The notes beneath the pieces are model-generated. The model did no database searches. It had not been told where the DNA came from and saw nothing but the letters and a program-made list of their open reading frames with translations. From positions 549,274 to 613,273 of the forward strand of contig JAQFVV010006622.1 of NCBI GenBank assembly GCA_028023455.1: a stretch of DNA of 64,000 nt. Reading direction: 5' to 3'. A program made the translations under genes and the position numbers. Shown in pieces: positions 51,079 through 62,497 of this stretch; the first letter of the stretch is position 1, and each line of letters starts with the position of its first letter. This DNA is from Epiperipatus broadwayi (taxonomy: Eukaryota > Onychophora > Udeonychophora > Euonychophora > Peripatidae).

Positions 51079-51490
51079 AAAACAGGCAAAATTCTCCATA
51101 CAGTAGTGCCAGTCAGTGACAGCCAGAGTAATCAATGGATGCCAGAAGGCTTGTGCAAAAAATCCACATCTAGTACCTTCTCATCCAATATCCCCAGATT
51201 GTTTTCTGGCTTGTGGCCTTCATCGTTGAGGAACCTGGGATCTGAGAGACTGCACCTAGATCTTAGGATCTAATGCAACCCTCTAGTATCCACCTTTTAT
51301 CTCTACTTAACTACAAAACTATGAGAATACATTTGAAAACACAATATTCTCAATCTAAGCTCAATAGCTTATTTAGGAAAATGGACCTGAACTCAATTCA
51401 GCACCCATACATTTTGGTGTCTTTGGCTCTTTAACAGCCATAGCCACCACTAGAGAGTGACACTATTGTATGGAGAGTTTAGCCTGTTTT
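51079..51490. repeat. R4 unit 1
   Basis: Inverted ends AAAACAGGCAAAATTCTCCA and GGAGAGTTTAGCCTGTTTT. The unit is collinear with units 2 and 3 and carries a decayed minus-strand hammerhead at 51192-51231. Confidence 0.85.
51192..51231 (-). ncRNA. Decayed hammerhead in R4 unit 1
   Basis: Same length and stem II (AGGC/GCCA) as the canonical R4 motif, but the core reads ACGATGA and the stem III palindrome is lost. Probably inactive. Confidence 0.6.
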
Positions 51491-51547
51491 AATAACAGTT
51501 ATGTGCAAACATAAGAAAAGGTGATCATGTGATATATATATATTACA

Positions 51548-51950
51548 TATACAACATAGGCAAAACTCTCCAGACAATAGTGCCACCCTGTGACTACCAG
51601 AGTAATTAATGGATGTCAGAAGGCTAGTGCATAATATCCCTATCTAGTGCCTACTCATCCAATATCCCCAGACTAATTTCTGGTTTGTGGCCATCATCAG
51701 TGAGGAGCGTTGGATCTGAGATCACTGCACCTAGATCTTAGGATTTAATGCAACCCTCCAGAAGCCACCTTTTAACTCTACTACAAAACTATGAGAATAA
51801 AATTGAAAACACAATAATATTTTCAATCTAAGCTCAATAGCTTATGTAGTCATATGGGTCTGAACTCAATTCAGCACCCATACATTTTGGTATCTTTGGC
51901 TCTCAAACCATAGCCACCACTATCCTATTAAGCAGGATTGGTGTTAAACC
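51548..51950. repeat. R4 unit 2, right end eroded
   Basis: Starts near GCAAAACTCTCCAGACAATA and follows unit 1 in order. It loses the right inverted end around 51930, after CATAGCCACCACTA. Confidence 0.8.
51666..51705 (-). ncRNA. Near-canonical hammerhead in R4 unit 2
   Basis: Minus strand: stem I CCTCA with TGGGG, core CTGATGA intact, stem II TGGC with ACCA (3 of 4 pairs), GAA, ATTAGT and C. All conserved core residues are present. Stem III is no longer perfectly palindromic. Confidence 0.75.
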
Positions 51951-52111
51951 ACTAAACATCACATGATCACCATTTCATACTAGCACATAATTGTTGTAAA
52001 CAAAGGTAAAACTCTCCATACAGTAGTGCCAACCTGTGCCAAACAGAGTAATCAATGGATGCCAGAAGGCTTGTGCATAATGTCCCTATCTAGTTCCTAC
52101 TCATCCAATAT

Positions 52112-52151
52112 CCCCAGACTAGTTTCTGGCTTGTGGCCATCATCAGTGAGG
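52112..52151 (-). ncRNA. Canonical hammerhead ribozyme motif, R4 unit 3, left arm
   Basis: Minus strand: stem I CCTCA (52147-52151) pairs with TGGGG (52112-52116). Core CTGATGA, stem II TGGC with GCCA around a 5-nt loop, GAA, palindrome ACTAGT, and C at 52117 as the cleavage base of a GTC site. Forty nucleotides, all consensus positions met. Confidence 0.85.
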
Positions 52152-52289
52152 AGCCTTGGATCAGAGAGCACTGCACCTAGGTAGGATCTAATGCAACACT
52201 TCAGCAGCCACCTTTTAACTCTACTTCACTACAAAACTATGAGAATGAAATTGAAAACACAATAATATTTTCAATCTAAGCTCAATACT

Positions 52290-52329
52290 CCTCACTGATG
52301 ATGGCCACAAGCCAGAAACTAGTCTGGGG
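52290..52329 (+). ncRNA. Canonical hammerhead ribozyme motif, R4 unit 3, right arm
   Basis: Exact mirror of 52112-52151. Stem I CCTCA (52290-52294) pairs with TGGGG (52325-52329), core CTGATGA (52295-52301), stem II TGGC/GCCA (52302-52305 and 52311-52314), GAA (52315-52317), ACTAGT (52318-52323), cleavage base C (52324). Confidence 0.85.
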
Positions 52330-52559
52330 ATATTGGATGAGTAGGCACTAGATAGGGATATTATGCACAAGCCTTCTGGCATCCATTGATTACTCTGGTT
52401 GGCACAGGGTGGCACTACTGTATGGAGAGTTTTGCCTTTGTTTACAACAATTATGTGCTAGTATGAGATATCATGTGATGTTTAGTGGTTTAACATATAC
52501 AACATATTGTTAGAAGATATATTGTTAGAAAATATGACAACAAATGAATGATTGAAATC

Positions 52560-52755
52560 TTTAACTTATTCATGAGAAGGTAAAAGACCTAGAAATAGAC
52601 CACATGTGAGATGGATGGGTAAAATGAGGAAGTGTTCTGAAGTAATGTGCAGAAGACAGAGTAGAGATCACAGTAGATAGATGGAACTTGGAGAAACATT
52701 TATCCTGCAGTGAATCAATAATGGTTAAAAACGATGATGATGATATTTCATAAAT
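52560..52755 (+). pseudogene. LINE 3' terminal fragment with GAT tail
   Basis: The sense strand reads GKRPRNRPHVRWMGKMRK, close to the G-x-R-P-x-x-R-P-x-x-R-W stretch found near the C terminus of many RTE- or jockey-type LINE proteins. RRQSRDHS follows, then a short 3' end finishing in GATGATGATGAT. The upstream body is absent. It is unrelated to the LINE at 8866-9551, which has a CATCA tail. Confidence 0.55.
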
Positions 52756-52975
52756 TTTTTTATAAGAGCATACAATTACCCATACTTCATGATAACAATC
52801 CTTCTAAATATAAAACACAATTATCCTGAATGTTTTGGTACATAAATAAAGCAACAAATTCTGGATTATAGTCCAGCCTGAACACTTCCGTTGTTCAAAT
52901 TTCTTATACATTTGTAATCAATAAATTATTTAATACATAATTACTTATTAATCATTGTTTTAACTGAAATACAGG

Positions 52976-53400
52976 CTTATTATATACCTGTATCAATATA
53001 TGTAATATATAGGGTATATGAGCACAGACTTTCACACTATCCACCACTCCCCATTTTATCTCATAACACTGATACACTTGAACACATATATGTTGAAAAG
53101 ATAAATAATCACTAATATACGCATATTTCATGCTAAAACAGCAATCATCCGTTGGTCCAGATTATCATCTCTACACATATATGCAATAAGTGCTCATATA
53201 TATATATATATATATATTAAAATAGCCAATCTTCATACTTTAATGGACAGATTTCAATCCACTCCACACTTCAACTCTTCAACTGTCCAACCAATTGAAA
53301 ATCTGATGATGGAACACTCAAAGGCCACCCTGAGACCAAGATTATTATCACACTCATGTCAATCTAAATTCAATCTGACCCCTCATGTACAGGACATAAT
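52976..53400 (+). repeat. R1 family, full-length-like copy
   Basis: Collinear with 25498-25852, including AACAGCAATCATCCGTTGG, TTTAATGGACAGATTTCAAT and AATCTGATGATGGAACACTC. An (AT)n run interrupts it near 53195-53218. Confidence 0.8.
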
Positions 53401-53456
53401 TCATTTAATACATATATAAGGGATGGGCAGACATCTCTACTATGTAATAACGGAAA

Positions 53457-53668
53457 TACATGCTTCTTATATACCTGTATCAATATATGTAATATATAGG
53501 GTATATGAGCATAGACTTTCACACTACCCACCACTCTCCACTCTATCTCATAACACTGATACCCTTGAACACATATATATATTGAAACAATAAATAATCA
53601 CTAATATATGTATTTCATGCTAAACCAGCAATCATCAATTGGTCCAGATTATCATCTCTACCCAGTGT
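53457..53668 (+). repeat. R1 family, truncated tandem copy
   Basis: Matches the first half of the copy that starts at 52976, offset about 481 bp, and stops after GTCCAGATTATCATCTCTAC. Confidence 0.8.
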
Positions 53669-53830
53669 TTTATTAGGTTAGAAGTTATTATATTTGTTGT
53701 TAAGCTTGATGTAGAATTTATAAATTATATTAAAAATCAAATACATCTACTATTTTTTCTTCACTTATGCACAATCTTATATTTTTAAAAAAAATACCTA
53801 TCCACATCCTTGCACTCTGTAATACAATAA

Positions 53831-53890
53831 TTGCAGATATTGAAAAATGATATTTATTAATTGCAGATATTGAAAAATGATATTTATTAA
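53831..53890 (+). repeat. Exact 30-bp tandem duplication
   Basis: TTGCAGATATTGAAAAATGA followed by TATTTATTAA, twice in a row without mismatch. Confidence 0.95.
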
Positions 53891-53973
53891 TGGCTCTAGC
53901 ACTGGATAAAAGTATGGTATTTGAAAAAAAAATTTATGCAAGTAAGTATATAGCAATATATATATATATATAT

Positions 53974-56900
53974 TGTACTCTCACTTCCCGATATATAATA
54001 TAAGTTAAAATATGACTAGCTCAATTAAATCGTTATGCTCGGCTAAAATATGTATAACTATCATTAATATATTTTTATAATACTATATCTTATTAGATTC
54101 ATTATAACTTACCAAAATTAATATAGTTCAATATCATGTACTAATTAAATAAGTATTTATTAAAATCATGAGACTATGAAGTGAAGTTACAAGTGGTAAT
54201 TGAATTTACATTGAGCTAATGTCTTTCCAAGACACTATCTCAATGGCATAAGAATACTATTACCTCTTTATTATCTCATTACTACATCTACAGCACTCTT
54301 ATGTCTTTTATAAAAATTAACTAACTTCAATAATAATAATAAATAAATCTCAATCTTTTATTAAGGAAATATAATTAAATAATCTCAGGTTCTTTTAATT
54401 ATTTTAAAGTAATAATATTTCTTGCAGATAGGCATGATAAGGGATTTAATATCAAACCTAACTACACCTAACTTATCATAATAATAATAACTAACAATAA
54501 TAATTTCTAGTGTATAAATTAATCTTATCTATTTTATTATACTATTAATCATTAAGGAAATAAGTGAATCATCTACATGTCTTTCATTTTCATACAGTAC
54601 CTTAATTTAAAAATTATACTAAAATCTTATAATTTAATAATATGTGACAATAAATAATATTATACTCTTATATTATGCATTATAATTACTTTGTGACCAT
54701 TATAATATTATATGTTAATGTCAATCAATTTCTATAAATTATATTAAGAAAATACTGTGTTTCTTTTTAAAAAATAATAATAATAAATTCATACTGTGCA
54801 AATATTATGTTTATTCAAATTATCTGTTGTCAAATGCTGTGGTGTAAAATAATGAATTCGACACACTTTTAAAACAACTTAAACAAATTTATTTACATCA
54901 ACTTTAATAAACAACTTATGTACATTATTTACATTACAAGTGGAAACCAAAGAAAATAAAAAATAAGAAAAATAATAATACAAGATTTTTACACTGTTAC
55001 TATTTCCATAAACACAAATAGATAATCCATACATTTCTTAAATGTTTTATCAGTAACATCTAATTAAGTTTATGAATTTAAATCTTAATAGATATCATTT
55101 GTCATTAGTTAGTACAAAAGAAGACTTTTATGTAAAATATCACTTATGTAGCATATGTAAAATAAACAAACTTTAACAATTAAAATGCTACTTCACTTAA
55201 GTATTATTGCTATTTCTATTATAATGTACTAGTATGTATTACATTTACTATTAGCATTAATCACATATCAACTAATGTATAGACTGATATAACTTTATAA
55301 TATAATGACATTTATTGATTATATAATTATTTACTTCATTCTGATGTAATTCCATACTGTATGTCTTACCAAAATATGCAATACATATATGTTCTTTTCT
55401 TAAAATAATATTTAAAATTATTCAACAATTTCAAATTTTATAAAGTATTATATTAAAATAAATTCTATGATTCTTTTCTATTTAAACTACTACTCTTCTC
55501 TACTCGTAATTCCTATTCCTTCCTAATAAAATTCTATCTACAAATATCATTTTGACCTTATTTAACTTCAGTAACAGCTTACCAATTTTTAAAAAAATAA
55601 TGACTATCCAAACTATCTTATACCTCATCATCGATATACGATAAACCCTTCAAACAAAATATAAATTTCTATATAAAATTAATTTAACTTATCTAATAAA
55701 AAAAAAAAAATATAGATATTTTTACCTCTTACTAACTTGAAAAGTAATATAAATAACTCATACTAATATAATAAATCAAGTTCCTAATATTGTAACAGAA
55801 AACATTAAAACTTATTCACGAAAGAATCATATAATTATTTATGGATTTCTCTTATTACGTTATAATAAATTTATATCATAAATTTAAAGTATGCATATTA
55901 AAATAAAACTGTTATTACTAATATTATGCGTGTATATTCTTTAAATATTTATACATTCATTCAACAATCAAATAATATTTGGTTGATCTAAAGAAAACAA
56001 AGCAAAATACATCAAATTATTACTATTATATAATTTTTACCATAAATGATACTCCAATTTATAATCCGCCACACGATGTCCTCCAGGATTACAGTTTTAC
56101 AAAATAATTTCACATTTATACTCAACAATTATTCTTTAAAATATTACGTGTTGTATAATTATATAAAAATAAACTTTATGAAATTAATTGTTATATTAAT
56201 ATTTAGTTACTTTTTTTAAAAAAAATGTACCTCTCTTATCTTTAATAGATCAATAAATAATTAAATATCTATGTTAGTTAAGAAAAACAAAAATATGTTA
56301 CATAAAATCCAACGGTGTCTTCTTTCCACCCATAATTGTTCTTTTTTCCTAGGCACAAACTTTTACCAACATCACTTCTTTTTCCGGTACATCACGTGTT
56401 TAAACAGTTTTTACGAAATAAATGAAAACGTTTTTTTAAAAAATAAAATAAAATAAGTTCCACCATAAGAAACAAAATAATAATTAAAATAGTTTATAAG
56501 ATCCGGATTCATTTCTTTAAAGAAAAATTATTTAAAAAAAAAAAAAGTTATTACTTTCCTCGTATTAATCAATAGTTTATAATGTTCTTATTTAATTATT
56601 CTGAATTGACTTGGATATCCACGTATACTTATTTGCGCATTCTTTAACCAATATTTAGGTAAGATTAATTTCTAAATTCTTCTGTACGACCAGCGTCCAG
56701 ACTTTACTATATAATATTTTATTTACAGGTATTTTTTTTTACCAATTAAATTTTCCGATTTATTTGCCTTTTAAAACTATCGAAATCTAGTCTTTTAAAC
56801 TACAAAGACTTAACAAGGCAAGTACTTCTGCAATTATTATTAATTACCATATCTTTACCAAGATATATACTTAAATTTGTAATTTAAAAATACTTTCTTC

Positions 56901-57285
56901 ATAAAGAAGTATTTATCTTTCTTTAAATATTTTTTTATAAAAATTAATTATAATCAACTTTTAAATTCATATAATGTCCAATATATTACTTTTGTCCAAC
57001 TAGTAATTCTCCTAGTTAATCCAGCGTTTGTTATATTTTTAGTATAAAGTCTCCAATACATTTTATCCTTATACGATGCTTTCATGATTATTTGATAGTA
57101 AATTGAGCTTCGATAGAGACGATCAATAGGGAATTATAAATAAATTAGCACTGCATATTTAACGGTAAAACTTTTATAATTTTTTTAAAACTACTCTCTT
57201 ATAATTTTAAAACGATTACGAGAGCGTCTATAATTTTACTTAGCTATATCTAATAGCACACTTCACTTAAAAGAAATCATAATCA
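53974..57285 (-). repeat. 3' LTR (left copy); boundary verified only to 55476
   Basis: The left edge is the start of the direct repeat. The inner edge is inferred from a purine tract (minus strand AGGGGGGA, 57289-57296), after which TTATG follows. If this is right the LTR is about 3.3 kb, unusually long. Its interior is AT-rich with no coding content. The minus-strand LTR terminus is ...GTACA. Confidence 0.7.
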
Positions 57286-57288
57286 TAA

Positions 57289-57296
57289 TCCCCCCT
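57289..57296 (-). promoter_or_regulatory. Candidate polypurine tract
   Basis: AGGGGGGA on the minus strand, in a region otherwise almost free of G runs. It sits where second-strand priming next to the 3' LTR would be expected. Confidence 0.45.
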
Positions 57297-59308
57297 GAAC
57301 AATTGAACCTTGGTTTTATACCGGAATACATTCCCCACTTGATTGGTAAATTAAACAATCACCTTGCTAGCCTATTTACATATTTTACCAACAATACAGA
57401 ATTTAAAATAAATAATGACTTATTTAATATTTATTATTTATTACATTATTAAATTCTTAAATTGATCTTTATCATTTATTTAAATCCATTAAACATTTTT
57501 TAAAATATATGTTTTACTTTATTTCACTTTTAACTTTTATAAGATTATTTTTCTAAACAAACTAAGTCTATTTTTATACGTTAGGTTTTTTTAAACAGTA
57601 TTTTAAAAATCAGATTTAATATTTCACATTAATTATCTTTATTTTTATCTCGTGATAGCCAATATAATATTTATAAATTTTATAATAGAATTTTAGAACA
57701 GTTTTGCAACTTTACTAAAAAAAACTTACAAGCATGTGTGTACATATGTCTATCTATCATCTGTTTTACAACACAGATACAAACGCTTGTAATATCTAAA
57801 AATAAACTAACAATTTAATTTTTTAAAATAAATGTTTTTTAAAATAAATAATATATTATAGCAACTTTAAAATAATAATTCGATATTATTAAAATCAAAT
57901 ATTAATCTTCTATTATATACTATTAACAATTAAAATATTTACATTCACTTATTAAATATTAATCTTTATCAACAATAAATATATGCATTTAATTTTAACT
58001 TGTCTTTTTTAAACTTTTAGCTTTAAACATTTATTTACAAAACTTATTAATGCAGTATTAATCATGGCCAGTTTTCCCAACCATATAATATTATCATCTT
58101 TTATTGAAACGTCTCTCTCAAACATTAGCACAATTTCACATATCAAATATTCATAGATTACTTTAATTAAACTTTTTGAAAGATTATCATAATAAAATCA
58201 ACATCATATAGCTAAATATATCTTAAATTTAAAATTTTTAATAAATTGATACAACAATTCATGGCGACCCATACAAAAGGGCACATATCCTCCTCCTTCG
58301 GATAAAATTTTAAATTAACCATCTACCTTCATCTTCTTTAATCTACAATTATCATCTCCATTTTCTTATCATTGAATATCATAATAAATCACTTTAACAT
58401 GAAATTTTATAAAGCATTGGAACATCACATTAAAATCTCAACCAGAAAACACTTTTAAATGAAATTATCATAATTTTTGTTACTTTATAAAATTAAGTCT
58501 CACTTTTCCTTTATTTATATTTTTAATTAGGTTAATTTTATTTCCCTAATCTTACTATGAAATATCAAGTTTTAAATCCCTTTAAATAACACCTTTTATA
58601 CAAACTAAACTGTGAACACATATTTCTGTAATTAACACTACCTTTTGACTCACATCTTGCATTTCACTTTTAAACTTGTTGCTAGTTTCATTAGCAGTTT
58701 TTAATAAATCATCATCCAATAAATCTAGACACTTTTCATCTAAAGAGATTAACTTTATCCCTGAAGATTTATTAATTTTATGATCATTACTACCATATTC
58801 ATGAAAATTCTTAAATTCATCCATAACTCTTTTCATAAATTGACCTTTCATAAGATCTATTCACTCTTATCATATTATTCATCAATATAAAATATTCCTT
58901 AGGTTCTCTCAATATTCTTCTATATAATTCATTCCCTTTATCACTTACTTTAACATACTATCTATTCTCATTTATTTCTCCCTTAGTCATTATAATGAGT
59001 TTTTTATACTCTTCTCTCTTTTATTAACCAACTTATTATTTAAAATATTTACTTCAACAGCTAACTCAATTTCTTTTCTAGTTATTCTGACAAAAAAAAT
59101 TCATTTCTTCCTAAATTATCATTTACTGACTTAATAAATGATACCTCACCATATATTTTTTTTATAATCTACTTCAATAAAATCTTTATTTTCTTCTGCT
59201 AACTTACTACATATAACAATAAATTATTTCATGATATAAAAAAAATAAAGTATCTGAACATCACATTGAAAATCTCCACCCACAATACATCTTTTTGAAC
59301 ATTATAAT
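57297..59308 (-). other. 3' internal region with decayed coding traces
   Basis: A minus-strand frame at 58582-58851 (89 codons, DEFKNFHEYGSNDHKINKSS) and broken frames at about 58860-59230 (KGNELYRRILREPKEYFILM) have charged, protein-like composition. Frameshifts and stops interrupt them. They may be remains of an extra reading frame downstream of pol. I recognise no envelope or nuclease motif. Confidence 0.4.
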
Positions 59309-59435
59309 TCACACTTCAGAAGGATATGGAATCAAACTTCTTGCATTATAAGTTCCTTTCTCACCATCTGGTGTGGCTAACATAAATGCATTTTCACCTA
59401 CTTTCCCCCTAATTTTTAATTTTTTTTTGTTACTT
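59309..59435 (-). pseudogene. C-terminal tail of pol (integrase end)
   Basis: Directly downstream of gag, in a different frame, the minus strand reads GENAFMLATPDGEKGTYNAR followed by SLIPYPSEV and TGA (59309-59311). Gypsy-type polyproteins often end with a (K/R)G-x-YNAR-x-L-x-PYP stretch after the integrase C-terminal domain. Protease, reverse transcriptase, RNase H and the integrase core are absent between this tail and gag. This is best read as one internal deletion that joined the gag end to the pol end. Confidence 0.6.
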
Positions 59436-61814
59436 TTAGTTTAATTTCTTATTACTAGCTTTATTAGCTGGTCTTTTTAAAATTGTGGTCACACCACTAG
59501 TAGAAGGCTGATTACTTTGATTATCATTTCTATCCCTAAATGTATCGAATCTAACAAATTTTCTTAAATGTGGAGACATCCTATCTCTACCTCTGTATTC
59601 ATATCTCCTTTTAAACCCTGCAGAAGATCTCACACCAGTATTGACATTAATATTTGATAAAGGATAATTATTTCTCTCTTTGTTTATCTTAAATCTATTG
59701 TCCATAGATATCTCAGCTACCTCAAGAGCATCTAACACCTCTGAAACCTCTTCTATCGAACCACGATCAGCAGCTATCAGTAACTGTTCGACATTTTTAG
59801 GCAAATTATGTCTTACGATTCTTACAATCTGTCCTTCTGATAATGGACAAGCAGTCAATGTTTTCAACTGAACGGCCTGATTTCTAAAAAAACTTGTATA
59901 ACTGCCTTTGCTGATATGGTATTTCTCCTGGGTAATTTGGTATCTAATGCTATCTTGTTTATCAGAGTTCCAAAAACTTCCCACAATAAAACATTTAAAA
60001 TCGCCATAAGTTACTGGTTTTTCAAAAAGTGATTGCCACCAATCTTTGGCAATTCCATACAAATGGTTTCTACAAACTGCTACTTTTTCTTTCTCTGATA
60101 ATGAACATTTGGAAAATAATTCATCTAAAATATTTAAGAACTCTGAGGGATTTTCCATATACTCTTCTTTACATGGCTTAACTTTCATGAAATGTAAGGC
60201 CATCAAATTATTTGCATTTCCCTCATAATTAACAATTTCTCTGACCGGTCTACTATCCATTTCTTTAACAACAGTATGTTCTGACTGATTACTATCACCT
60301 TTCCTTACAGATTCTACTTTGTTTATTCGTGATAAATCAATATAATCTTCATATGCCTTATCACTTACTTTCCCTTTTACTAACTCTGTCTTTGTATTAT
60401 TTACATTTTTCATCTCTATCTGGTTACACATCTGTTGAAATTTTCCCTCGAAATCCAGTTGTTCAAGTACTTGCTTAACATACCCTTTCTGCTCCTTTCT
60501 AAATTCGTCCAAATTTTTATCTAAGATTTCCTTGTACTTATCACTATTTTGTTCTAACATACCCGCTTGCTCTTTTATGTCATTTTGCATACGTTTTAAA
60601 TTCTCACCTACCTTTGATCGATATTTATGTTCATCGATTCTTTTAATATCTAGACCCTTAAATTTTTCTATTAGTTCCTTTTCTATCTCATCCTTTATAT
60701 CTACTTTAGTCTGAACTATTGTACTCCTAACACTTTTAATATCCTCACTAACATTATTAACATGGCTTTTAACCTCACAAATCTCACTGTCAACCTTCAA
60801 TTTATAACTATCAATTTTTAAAGCTAAATCACTATTATTTATTCTACACTGATCAATAGATTCTGCTATTTGATCTTTCAAACTCTTTATAGTGTTTTCT
60901 GAAAATTCACAAAATCTTCTTTCCAATAATTCCTGATTTTTATCATCAATTTTTATCACTTCTATCTTTAAAGATTCAATTACTTCCTCATTCTTGCTAA
61001 ACCTTAAATCCAGATTATTAATTTTATCTTCCACTTCTTTTTTAAAATTCTTTACAATTTCAGAATTATCATCAATCTTTTTATTTATATTGTCTATACA
61101 AAATCTGATTTCTTCTCTATCTTTACTTAAGTCTTCTTTAACTTCTTTAATATTTTCCTCAAGAGATTCTACTTTTATATTATTTTTGTTTATATACTCT
61201 CTAAGAGAATCGAACTTCATATTCATATCTTCCTTAAAAGAATCAAATCTAATACTATTTTTATTACTCTCCTCTTTCATTTCTTCTTTAAAAGAATCAA
61301 ATCTAATACTATTTTTATTACTCTCCTCTTTCATTTCTTCTTTAATAGAATCAAATCTAATACTATTTTTATTACTCTCCTCTTTCATTTCTTCTTTAAT
61401 AGAATCAAATCTAATACTATTTTTATTACTCTCCTCTTTCATTTCTTCTTTAATAGAATCAAATCTAATACTATTTTTATTACTCTCCTCTTTCATTTCT
61501 TCTTTAAAAGAATCAAATCTAATACTATTTTTATTCACTGAATCAATAATACCTTGACTCATTAATTCAAAATGCTTCATGAAATCAAACATCGAGAAGT
61601 TCTCTATATTTTTCTCAGTTTTTATTACTTCTTTCTCTACTGTTTTAAAAATTATCTCTTCCTCCTCCTCTATTTCACTATCCATATTTTGAGTATTTTC
61701 TAATATTGTCTCAAAATCTACTAATTTCTCCACTTCTTTTCTCTCCTCACAACTATTATCCTCAACAATAAAATTAGACATCTCAACTTCTAAATCTTTA
61801 TCCCAGTTATTCAT
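59436..61814 (-). CDS. Gag-like protein, 792 aa, with 18-residue repeats and long coiled coil
   Basis: Intact frame starting at ATG (61812-61814), about 650 bp downstream of the 5' LTR. Residues 1-90 are acidic. Residues about 96-200 hold six units of an 18-residue repeat (NSIRFDS(F/I)KEEMKEESNK), five complete and one diverging, encoded by 54-bp tandem repeats. Residues 200-500 are charged and heptad-like, so a long coiled coil is likely. Residues about 530-710 (MALHFMKVKPC, KDWWQSLFEKPVTYGDFKCF, IRYQITQEKYHISKGSYTSF, VRHNLPKNVEQLL) have the helical pattern of retrotransposon Gag capsid regions, including the conserved W and F...F positions. The C terminus is basic (RRYEYRGRDRMSPHLRKFVR) and lacks a CCHC zinc knuckle. 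It would build the element's particle and bind RNA. An unbroken frame in a pol-less copy suggests recent origin or selection. Confidence 0.85.
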   Translation of the reverse strand: MNNWDKDLEVEMSNFIVEDNSCEERKEVEKLVDFETILENTQNMDSEIEEEEEIIFKTVEKEVIKTEKNIENFSMFDFMKHFELMSQGIIDSVNKNSIRFDSFKEEMKEESNKNSIRFDSIKEEMKEESNKNSIRFDSIKEEMKEESNKNSIRFDSIKEEMKEESNKNSIRFDSFKEEMKEESNKNSIRFDSFKEDMNMKFDSLREYINKNNIKVESLEENIKEVKEDLSKDREEIRFCIDNINKKIDDNSEIVKNFKKEVEDKINNLDLRFSKNEEVIESLKIEVIKIDDKNQELLERRFCEFSENTIKSLKDQIAESIDQCRINNSDLALKIDSYKLKVDSEICEVKSHVNNVSEDIKSVRSTIVQTKVDIKDEIEKELIEKFKGLDIKRIDEHKYRSKVGENLKRMQNDIKEQAGMLEQNSDKYKEILDKNLDEFRKEQKGYVKQVLEQLDFEGKFQQMCNQIEMKNVNNTKTELVKGKVSDKAYEDYIDLSRINKVESVRKGDSNQSEHTVVKEMDSRPVREIVNYEGNANNLMALHFMKVKPCKEEYMENPSEFLNILDELFSKCSLSEKEKVAVCRNHLYGIAKDWWQSLFEKPVTYGDFKCFIVGSFWNSDKQDSIRYQITQEKYHISKGSYTSFFRNQAVQLKTLTACPLSEGQIVRIVRHNLPKNVEQLLIAADRGSIEEVSEVLDALEVAEISMDNRFKINKERNNYPLSNINVNTGVRSSAGFKRRYEYRGRDRMSPHLRKFVRFDTFRDRNDNQSNQPSTSGVTTILKRPANKASNKKLN
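61209..61533 (-). repeat. 54-bp tandem repeats inside gag
   Basis: Six in-frame units of 54 bp, nearly identical at the nucleotide level. Only AAAAGAATC/ATAGAATC variants distinguish the F and I units, so the array expanded or homogenised recently. Confidence 0.9.
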
Positions 61815-62463
61815 TTCTATATTTTTAAAATTCAGTTCTAGTAGTATGCAGTACTTATTATCAATATTTTCAAAAAAAATAATTCCCTACCAACCTTTCC
61901 ATCTCCACTCAATTCACTTCTACAATTAATCACAAAACATCATCTCTGAAAACTCTACACTGTTTATTATTAACTAATTATATAACTACAAATAACAAAA
62001 TTGTGTCATGTCATTAATTTTCACACCTATGATCCACAGACAATTTGCACATAATATATTATATTCAATATACATTTAAAATATCTTAAGAATTGACATG
62101 GTCATATTACAAAATAATTATTTGCCACATTTTCATAATTTACATATTTATTTGCTTATTAATTTAAAAATAACCTAGTATTTGATTTTTAATAATCATA
62201 TTATAGATACCACATGAAAATATAATAACTTTAATAATAAGATTTTCATTTTAATTTTATAATTAACATCTAATCAATTATAACTACTATTATAGAAATA
62301 CTAAACTATTTATATTTAATAAAATATACTAATCATTAATTCCTAAATTATACATTTTAACCCATACACTACTTTTATTAACAAATCTATACCTATCACT
62401 CTATTCCCCTTACATATACCAACCCTAAAATTGTGTATCCAAATCCTTAACTAAATATCTAAG
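61815..62463 (-). other. 5' leader of the LTR element
   Basis: About 650 bp between the candidate primer-binding site and the gag ATG. AT-rich, no frame of note. Confidence 0.6.
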
Positions 62464-62480
62464 CCCCATGTTGGGCGACA
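62464..62480 (-). promoter_or_regulatory. Candidate primer-binding site region
   Basis: The minus strand reads TGTCGCCCAACATGGGG, resembling the TGGCGCCCAACGTGGGG type leader seen after the 5' LTR in many gypsy-type elements. It lies 17 nt from the LTR edge at 62498, farther than usual. Two of the differences are CpG-decay-like or single-base. Confidence 0.45.
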
Positions 62481-62497
62481 AAATCCTAACTACCGTT

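Larger units (their letters stand above)
51951..52495. repeat. R4 unit 3 as an inverted pair
   Basis: Outer ends AACCACTAAACATCACATGA and its complement at about 52470-52490 enclose inner ends GGTAAAACTCTCCATACAG and CTGTATGGAGAGTTTTGCC. The middle folds around about 52220. Each arm carries a perfect hammerhead motif on opposite strands. The minus frame 52221-52415 is not a gene. Confidence 0.88.

Noticed and set aside
60994-61557. 187-codon plus-strand frame rich in LILFLLLSSFISSL
   Set aside because: Antisense shadow of the 54-bp gag repeats.
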